From: GWB2-37-7 sp049684915
GTDB taxonomy: Bacteria > Bacillota > Clostridia > Lutisporales > Lutisporaceae
Direction: 5' to 3'
Length of the DNA stretch: 10,709 nt
Assembly: GCA_049684915.1 (NCBI GenBank)
Contig: JBAVGO010000196.1
Location: forward strand, 1-10,709
A program made the position numbers and the translations under genes. Within the stretch, counting starts at the first letter, position 1. Every line of letters starts with the position of its first letter. The notes under the pieces were generated by a model that did no database searches, had not been told where the DNA came from, and saw only the letters and a list, made by a program, of their open reading frames with translations. Positions 7,934 through 10,709 of this stretch are shown in pieces.

Positions 7934-7966
7934 AGGGGCAGATGCCTTTATTTGACATCTGCCCCT
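7934..7966 (-). terminator. Terminator hairpin after the 127-residue protein gene
   Basis: AGGGGCAGATG (7934-7944) pairs with CATCTGCCCCT (7956-7966) as a perfect 11-pair stem with an 11-base loop. Read on the minus strand it is followed by GTTTCTATAT, a modest T-rich tail, and it lies 51 bases beyond the stop codon of the gene at 8018-8401. On the plus strand the tail is poor and no gene reads into it, so the minus direction is preferred. Confidence 0.7.
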
Positions 7967-8017
7967 TGAAATTTATACATATTATACAAAGTCTGAAGCA
8001 TATTCATACAGTTCTAA

Positions 8018-8401
8018 TTATTTTTCTTTTATATAGTATATAATGTATGCTTCCTTCCTATTGTCTACAAAACCTGTTGCCAAATTTATTGAGATCTCTT
8101 CTATTATGCCCTTTGATGCAATTATTTCATTTGCTCTATATTGTATATCATTTGCAAAATTTTTATCTTTTTCTCTTTGCTTAATAACAGCAACCTTATA
8201 AATTCTCTTTTTCGTTTCCAACACTCTTATTTCTTCATTTCTATAGATATTATAAATAATTGCAATTGTAGCAATACTTAATGATAAACCACTAAATACA
8301 TTAAAATTAGAATCTAAATAACCTATAATAGCTGTTATTATTAATAATAAAAAAATCAATGCATAAGCAATATAGAATTTGAGCTTAGCTTTAAAACTCA
8401 T
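8018..8401 (-). CDS. Unknown small membrane protein with two helices
   Basis: I do not recognise this 127-residue protein. Two membrane helices (about 9-28 and 34-52) sit at the N-terminus, joined by a short loop containing a few polar residues (YLDSNFN). The remaining 75 residues or so are soluble, charged and lysine-rich, with a helical stretch (about 55-95) and then a short, probably strand-rich end (ISINLATGF, EAYIIYYI). With this topology the tail is probably cytoplasmic. AGGGAGA lies about 8 bases before the ATG. It stands as a single gene between two hairpins, 7934-7966 downstream and 8495-8531 upstream, so it is probably transcribed alone. No catalytic motif is visible. Confidence 0.75.
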   Translation of the reverse strand: MSFKAKLKFYIAYALIFLLLIITAIIGYLDSNFNVFSGLSLSIATIAIIYNIYRNEEIRVLETKKRIYKVAVIKQREKDKNFANDIQYRANEIIASKGIIEEISINLATGFVDNRKEAYIIYYIKEK

Positions 8402-8494
8402 AACTATCTTCTCCCTTCATTTTAATATTTCTTGTAAATGATAAATTACTTTCATAGCAGCTTATATAAATGCTGTAGCGGTGGGAGAATTAAT

Positions 8495-8531
8495 AAATAT
8501 GTCAGGCATAGCCTTTATGCCTGACATATTT
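8495..8531 (-). terminator. Terminator abutting the dead-ATPase gene stop
   Basis: AAATATGTCAGGCATA (8495-8510) pairs perfectly with 8516-8531 as a 16-pair stem with a 5-base loop. Its right arm ends exactly at the base before the stop codon (8532-8534) of the minus-strand gene. Read on that strand it is followed by TTATTAATT. On the plus strand a TATTTTTAT stretch follows, so it may act in both directions. Confidence 0.8.
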
Positions 8532-9032
8532 TTATGCTTCTTTAAAATCAACCTTTACCAGCTTGCCATTTTCGTTCATAGTAATTTGAGTTATTTTTGT
8601 AAGCTGTTTTTCTCCATCTACCTTTGCACATTCAACAACCTGATATACCTTTGATGTATCACCATTAAGCTTATAAACATCTCCTAATATCTTGAGTATT
8701 GAATATGGATGATCAGGATCTTTAAGACTTATGAAGGATGAGTTTGGCACTGAAACTGTATCAGCAATAAGCTTTGCATAATCAATATCGCTTAGATCTG
8801 CAATTATGTAATAATCTGTCTCTTCTTTTAGGTCATCAAAGCCCTTAACTTGTTTGATTTTGAAGTTGCTCTTAGCTAATGTACTGATAGTTGCCATTAG
8901 GGGAAGAATTCCAAAACCTTTATGACCTGAAACTATAAATGAGTCTTTTCTCGATACTGCTTCCTCAATATAATTTGCATGACCTTCAGTCATAAATTTT
9001 TGGTCAACTAATTTTTTTAAAAACGGATTCAT
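8532..9032 (-). CDS. Degenerate CpaF/VirB11-like ATPase domain protein, probably catalytically dead
   Basis: The 166-residue protein keeps the layout of type II/IV secretion ATPases such as CpaF but lacks their active-site residues (numbering from 9032). AVSRKDSFIVSGHKGFGILPL (25-45) sits where CpaF has a strand plus GGTGSGKTTL, with the lysine and threonine lost. DYYIIADLSD (73-82) sits where the Walker B DRIIVGEVRG lies, without Gly-Glu. FISLKDPDHP (100-109) replaces the TTIHAN His box. YQVVECAKVDGEKQLTKITQI (130-150) matches the late strand pair of CpaF. The large N-terminal domain is absent. I therefore infer a non-hydrolysing relative, perhaps a regulator or scaffold; its partner is unknown. 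The start at 9032 is chosen over 9065 because AAGGAG lies 8 bases before it, while the earlier ATG has no ribosome site. Confidence 0.7.
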   Translation of the reverse strand: MNPFLKKLVDQKFMTEGHANYIEEAVSRKDSFIVSGHKGFGILPLMATISTLAKSNFKIKQVKGFDDLKEETDYYIIADLSDIDYAKLIADTVSVPNSSFISLKDPDHPYSILKILGDVYKLNGDTSKVYQVVECAKVDGEKQLTKITQITMNENGKLVKVDFKEA

Positions 9033-9069
9033 AATAAACACTCCTTGTCTGATTAATATCAACATTTTG

Positions 9070-9099
9070 ATTTTAACATATATTAACCAAGGTTTTCAA
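9070..9099 (-). promoter_or_regulatory. Promoter of the degenerate ATPase gene
   Basis: On the minus strand, -35 TTGAAA (9094-9099) and -10 TAAAAT (9070-9075) are 18 bases apart, about 38 bases before the chosen start at 9032. The promoter supports the shorter start, because the transcript would begin very close to the alternative ATG at 9065. Confidence 0.6.
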
Positions 9100-9218
9100 A
9101 TCTGGTGTTTTACAATTATTTTTGTTTTAATTTACAATAATAATACTGTAGGATTATTATGAACTAGAAGGTGATAGAACGATTATTTCTAACTGTTGGA
9201 GTTGTTTTCAAAAAAATG

Positions 9219-9247
9219 ATATGGGAGGTACAAAGTACCTCCCATAT
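9219..9247 (-). terminator. Terminator of the TetR/HsmA-like group
   Basis: ATATGGGAGGTAC (9219-9231) pairs with GTACCTCCCATAT (9235-9247) as a perfect 13-pair stem with an AAA loop. On the minus strand it is followed by CATTTTTTTG, a strong T-run. It is 147 bases beyond the HsmA-like stop codon but only 3 bases beyond the TAG of the short open frame at 9251-9388. Confidence 0.9.
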
Positions 9248-9250
9248 ATA

Positions 9251-9334
9251 CTAGTTGGAAATCACCTTATCTATCATTTTATCAAAATCAGCTCCTTTCA
9301 ACGAAATTAACCAGTTAAGATTATTATCTATCAT
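9251..9334 (-). CDS. Possible 27-residue ORF or remnant of a gene end
   Basis: From the ATG at 9334 a 27-residue peptide is encoded (starts MIDNNLNWLI, ends DKMIDKVISN), closed by TAG at 9251-9253. The frame stays open upstream to the TAA at 9389-9391, 46 codons in all, but this part has no usable start and no ribosome site precedes the ATG. The sequence reads as an amphipathic helix (KVRILKIILSLLKQL). The terminator hairpin begins 3 bases after its stop, as expected of a true gene end. It may be a small peptide or the surviving C-terminus of a lost gene; I recognise neither. A chance open frame cannot be excluded. Confidence 0.25.
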   Translation of the reverse strand: MIDNNLNWLISLKGADFDKMIDKVISN

Positions 9335-9393
9335 TATGAGCTGCTTTAAAAGAGAAAGAATGATTTTAAGAATTCTTACTTTATCGTGTTACT

Positions 9394-9762
9394 TTACTTA
9401 GTCATTGCGAATATTGCACCTGAAATAAATGGAACTAACCAAATAGACCACACTATGATACTGAATTTATGAAACTTTACTTTCATATTCTCATTGTTTT
9501 TAACTAAAACAATAGAAGCCCAAAGTGCATGGACAAGCATTAAAATAATAGCTAATAAGCCTGTTACGCCATGAAAGTCTAGCTTAAAGCTTCCAGATGA
9601 CATATTACTCATAACTGTTGTGCCTAAGGTATCAAATACAAGTCCTGCCCAAAATACATACAAGTGCCACTTTTTTAAAGTGCCTTGTTTTTTTTCGCTC
9701 CATACTCCTAAAGAGTAAAATGTAAGTGCTAAACACATAGAAATAATTGAATATAAAACCAT
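9394..9762 (-). CDS. HsmA-like four-span membrane protein (TIGR03987-type)
   Basis: A 122-residue protein with four membrane helices (about 3-20, 33-51, 66-87 and 99-118). The composition, length and blocks KKWHLYVFWAGLVFDTLGTT (31-49) and DFHGVTGLLAI (62-72) resemble the family I know as TIGR03987/HsmA, whose function is not established. Four histidines (33, 64, 78 and 98) lie near the helix ends, and two of them could bind haem or metal; this is only a suggestion from the pattern. AGGGGGA lies about 8 bases before the ATG. The gene lies 95 bases downstream of the TetR-family gene on the same strand, and the gap contains a copy of the regulator's presumed operator, so its expression is probably controlled by that regulator. 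Confidence 0.72.
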   Translation of the reverse strand: MVLYSIISMCLALTFYSLGVWSEKKQGTLKKWHLYVFWAGLVFDTLGTTVMSNMSSGSFKLDFHGVTGLLAIILMLVHALWASIVLVKNNENMKVKFHKFSIIVWSIWLVPFISGAIFAMTK

Positions 9763-9816
9763 TTTAAATTCCCCCTATAATTTGTTTAATGTTGATTACG
9801 ACAAACCTACATTCAA

Positions 9817-9846
9817 ATAATGATATGAACATAGTTCAATTGACAA
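9817..9846 (-). promoter_or_regulatory. Promoter of the HsmA-like gene with operator in its spacer
   Basis: On the minus strand a -35 TTGTCA (9841-9846) is followed by CATTAT (9817-9822, 18-base gap) or TATCAT (9820-9825, 15-base gap) as -10. The 13-base operator TGAACATAGTTCA (9826-9838) lies in this spacer, a position where a bound repressor would block RNA polymerase. Confidence 0.5.
9826..9838. promoter_or_regulatory. TetR-family operator copy before the HsmA-like gene
   Basis: TGAACATAGTTCA is an inverted repeat TGAAC-N3-GTTCA. The same arms and spacing recur at 10442-10454 in the regulator's own promoter region, and ATGAACATA here is repeated exactly at 10456-10464. Shared sites in these two places are the usual signature of the local TetR-family protein. 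Confidence 0.7.
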
Positions 9847-9857
9847 TAAAAAAACTA

Positions 9858-10421
9858 CTATTGTAATAATTCCTTCAAAAAAATCTCGAAGGACTGATAT
9901 GAAAATGTAGGCATTTGGATTATAGTAATATAGTTAAGTACAATAAATTTTGCTGTTTCATAAGAATCAAACTTCATCTTGATGGTGGAATTTGCACTTA
10001 ATGATTCGCTGATAAGAAGGGCTTCAAGTCTTCTTATTAACTTTTCAATATAGATGTTTTCTCTTTTTAAGCCATTTCTGATATAGCCAGGAGCCTGATA
10101 TAACTCTGGTCTTAACCAAACCTCTTTAAAAACCTTGATAAAAACTTCGAGTTTGCTAAAAATATTGTTTAGTTTGATAAAGAATGTATCATCATTGCTA
10201 ACTATCTTTTCTAATATATCAAAGTAATCATTCCAATGAACAGACATCATGCCTATAATTAGATCCATCTTAGTAGGAAAATAGTTATATATTGTTCCGG
10301 TTCCAATGCAGCACTCCCTTGCAATATTTCGCATGCTTAATTTTGAATATCCTTCTGTAAACAGAATGTTTCTTGCGGTATCTAGTATGAGTTGAGCTGG
10401 GTTTTCAATAATTCTTGACAT
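9858..10421 (-). CDS. TetR-family transcriptional regulator
   Basis: A 187-residue protein of normal TetR-family length. The N-terminal helix-turn-helix spans about 12-55, with the recognition part LSMRNIARECCIGTGTIYNYFPTK (28-51) and the typical GTIYNYFPTK ending. The rest (55-187) is all-helical and would form the ligand-binding and dimerisation core; its ligand cannot be read from the sequence. AAAGGAG lies about 8 bases before the ATG. Its strong promoter (10469-10497) has two operator-like dyads at the -10 box and start site, so it most likely represses itself as well as the HsmA-like gene downstream. Confidence 0.94.
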   Translation of the reverse strand: MSRIIENPAQLILDTARNILFTEGYSKLSMRNIARECCIGTGTIYNYFPTKMDLIIGMMSVHWNDYFDILEKIVSNDDTFFIKLNNIFSKLEVFIKVFKEVWLRPELYQAPGYIRNGLKRENIYIEKLIRRLEALLISESLSANSTIKMKFDSYETAKFIVLNYITIIQMPTFSYQSFEIFLKELLQ

Positions 10422-10441
10422 CTGTTTAACTCCTTTATCAA

Positions 10442-10469
10442 TGAACTCTGTTCACATGAACATAATTTA
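10442..10469. promoter_or_regulatory. Tandem operators in the TetR-family gene promoter
   Basis: TGAACTCTGTTCA (10442-10454) is a complete TGAAC-N3-GTTCA dyad. A second, imperfect one (TGAACATAATTTA, 10457-10469) lies 15 bases away centre to centre and touches the -10 box. Across the pair, TGTTCA-CA-TGAACA (10449-10462) makes an additional palindrome. The arrangement suggests two regulator dimers side by side, giving autorepression. Confidence 0.7.
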
Positions 10470-10497
10470 TTATATATTATTCAATATACTAAGTCAA
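10469..10497 (-). promoter_or_regulatory. Promoter of the TetR-family gene
   Basis: On the minus strand, -35 TTGACT (10492-10497) and a perfect TATAAT -10 (10469-10474) stand exactly 17 bases apart. Transcription should begin near 10462, within the operator region, leaving a leader of about 40 bases. Confidence 0.85.
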
Positions 10498-10588
10498 TGA
10501 TTTAAAAAAAATGTAGAAATATGTCGTATTATAAATATGGTATTAGGTGTAAATCGTGAAAGATAAATTGCCATCTTATATAAATCAT

Positions 10589-10709
10589 AACCACCCGTAA
10601 AACGGGTGGTTTGCTCTAGCCCTATAAGGGCACGTTACTGGCCGTGTCTTAAGACACGCTGAATTATCCGCCAACCGCACAGATTTCTCAAGCTTCCCCT
10701 AAAGGGGCT
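10589..10709 (-). mobile_element. Structured end of an IS200/IS605-family element (cut off at right edge), possible omega RNA 3' part
   Basis: The base composition changes sharply to GC-rich and the stretch folds into consecutive hairpins: AACCACCCGT/ACGGGTGGTT (10589-10611, 10 pairs, AAA loop), GCCCT/AGGGC (10619-10631), the perfect palindrome CGTGTCTTAAGACACG (10643-10658), and CCCCT/AGGGG (10696-10707). Subterminal hairpins without terminal inverted repeats are typical of IS200/IS605 elements, and the wording (GGGCTAGAGCAAACCACCCG on the minus strand) resembles, from memory, what follows tnpB/OrfB genes in clostridia. In that family the right end overlaps the omega RNA scaffold, and flanking host DNA supplies its guide. 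On this reading tnpB lies beyond the right edge, on the minus strand, and the guide would begin near ATGATTTATATAAG. Strand and exact end are inferred. Confidence 0.65.

Larger units (their letters stand above)
9033..9393. other. Gap between the degenerate ATPase and HsmA-like genes
   Basis: This stretch holds the ATPase promoter (9070-9099), an AT-only dyad (ATAATAAT/ATTATTAT, 9137-9160) of doubtful meaning, the terminator at 9219-9247, and a short minus-strand open frame (9251-9388). Nothing on the plus strand is supported. Confidence 0.6.

Noticed and set aside
9033..9065. Upstream ATG of the degenerate ATPase gene at 9065
   Set aside because: It lacks a ribosome site and lies almost at the predicted transcript start, whereas AAGGAG stands before the ATG at 9032.
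9137..9160. ATAATAAT/ATTATTAT dyad as an operator or terminator
   Set aside because: It is made only of A and T in AT-rich DNA, with an 8-base loop and no T-run; such dyads arise by chance.
10589..10709. Consecutive hairpins as a CRISPR array or an ordinary terminator
   Set aside because: The stems differ from one another and are not evenly spaced repeats, and no T-run follows them; a transposon end explains them better.

Overview
The window is AT-rich (intergenic DNA is mostly A and T) and carries strong AGGAGG-type ribosome binding sites, a TTG start, U-tailed hairpin terminators and clear TTGACA/TATAAT-like promoters. Together with the gene families present (a CitA/DcuS-type two-component pair, a short M3 oligoendopeptidase, a multi-membrane-span chemoreceptor, a HsmA-like membrane protein and a clostridial-looking IS200/IS605 end), this points to an anaerobic low-GC Firmicute, most likely class Clostridia. 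The genus cannot be named from this stretch.

Layout from left to right. Positions 1-2028, minus strand: a two-component operon of the citrate/dicarboxylate-sensing type. The histidine kinase overlaps its response regulator by ATGA, and the regulator runs off the left edge. Positions 2144-2219, minus strand: a tRNA-Thr(CGT). Positions 2517-6258, plus strand: a DEAD-box RNA helicase with a TTG start and its own terminator, an M3 metallopeptidase, a 303-base AT-rich spacer with dyad structure, and a small cold-shock protein with a terminator. From 6288 to the right edge every recognisable gene is on the minus strand: a chemoreceptor with a six-span membrane sensor and no visible HAMP domain; an unknown 127-residue two-span protein; a 166-residue protein that looks like a stripped-down, catalytically dead relative of CpaF/VirB11 secretion ATPases; a four-span HsmA-like membrane protein; and the TetR-family regulator upstream of it. 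Several genes or groups end in a strong hairpin, at 3841, 6223, 7934, 8495 and 9219.

The most informative regulatory picture is at 9394-10497. The 13-base dyad TGAAC-N3-GTTCA occurs just downstream of the regulator's own -10 box and again in the gap before the HsmA-like gene. This makes a small, probably autoregulated membrane-protein system of unknown function. A possible extra short coding end lies between the HsmA-like gene and the group's terminator.

The last 120 bases (10589-10709) are far richer in GC than the rest and consist of a run of hairpins like the right ends of IS200/IS605-family transposons. Read on the minus strand, this may be the 3' end of a TnpB-associated omega RNA, with the transposase genes outside the window.

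No single large new system is visible. The best leads are the dead secretion-ATPase paralogue, the TetR/HsmA regulon with its shared operator, and the transposon/omega-RNA end.
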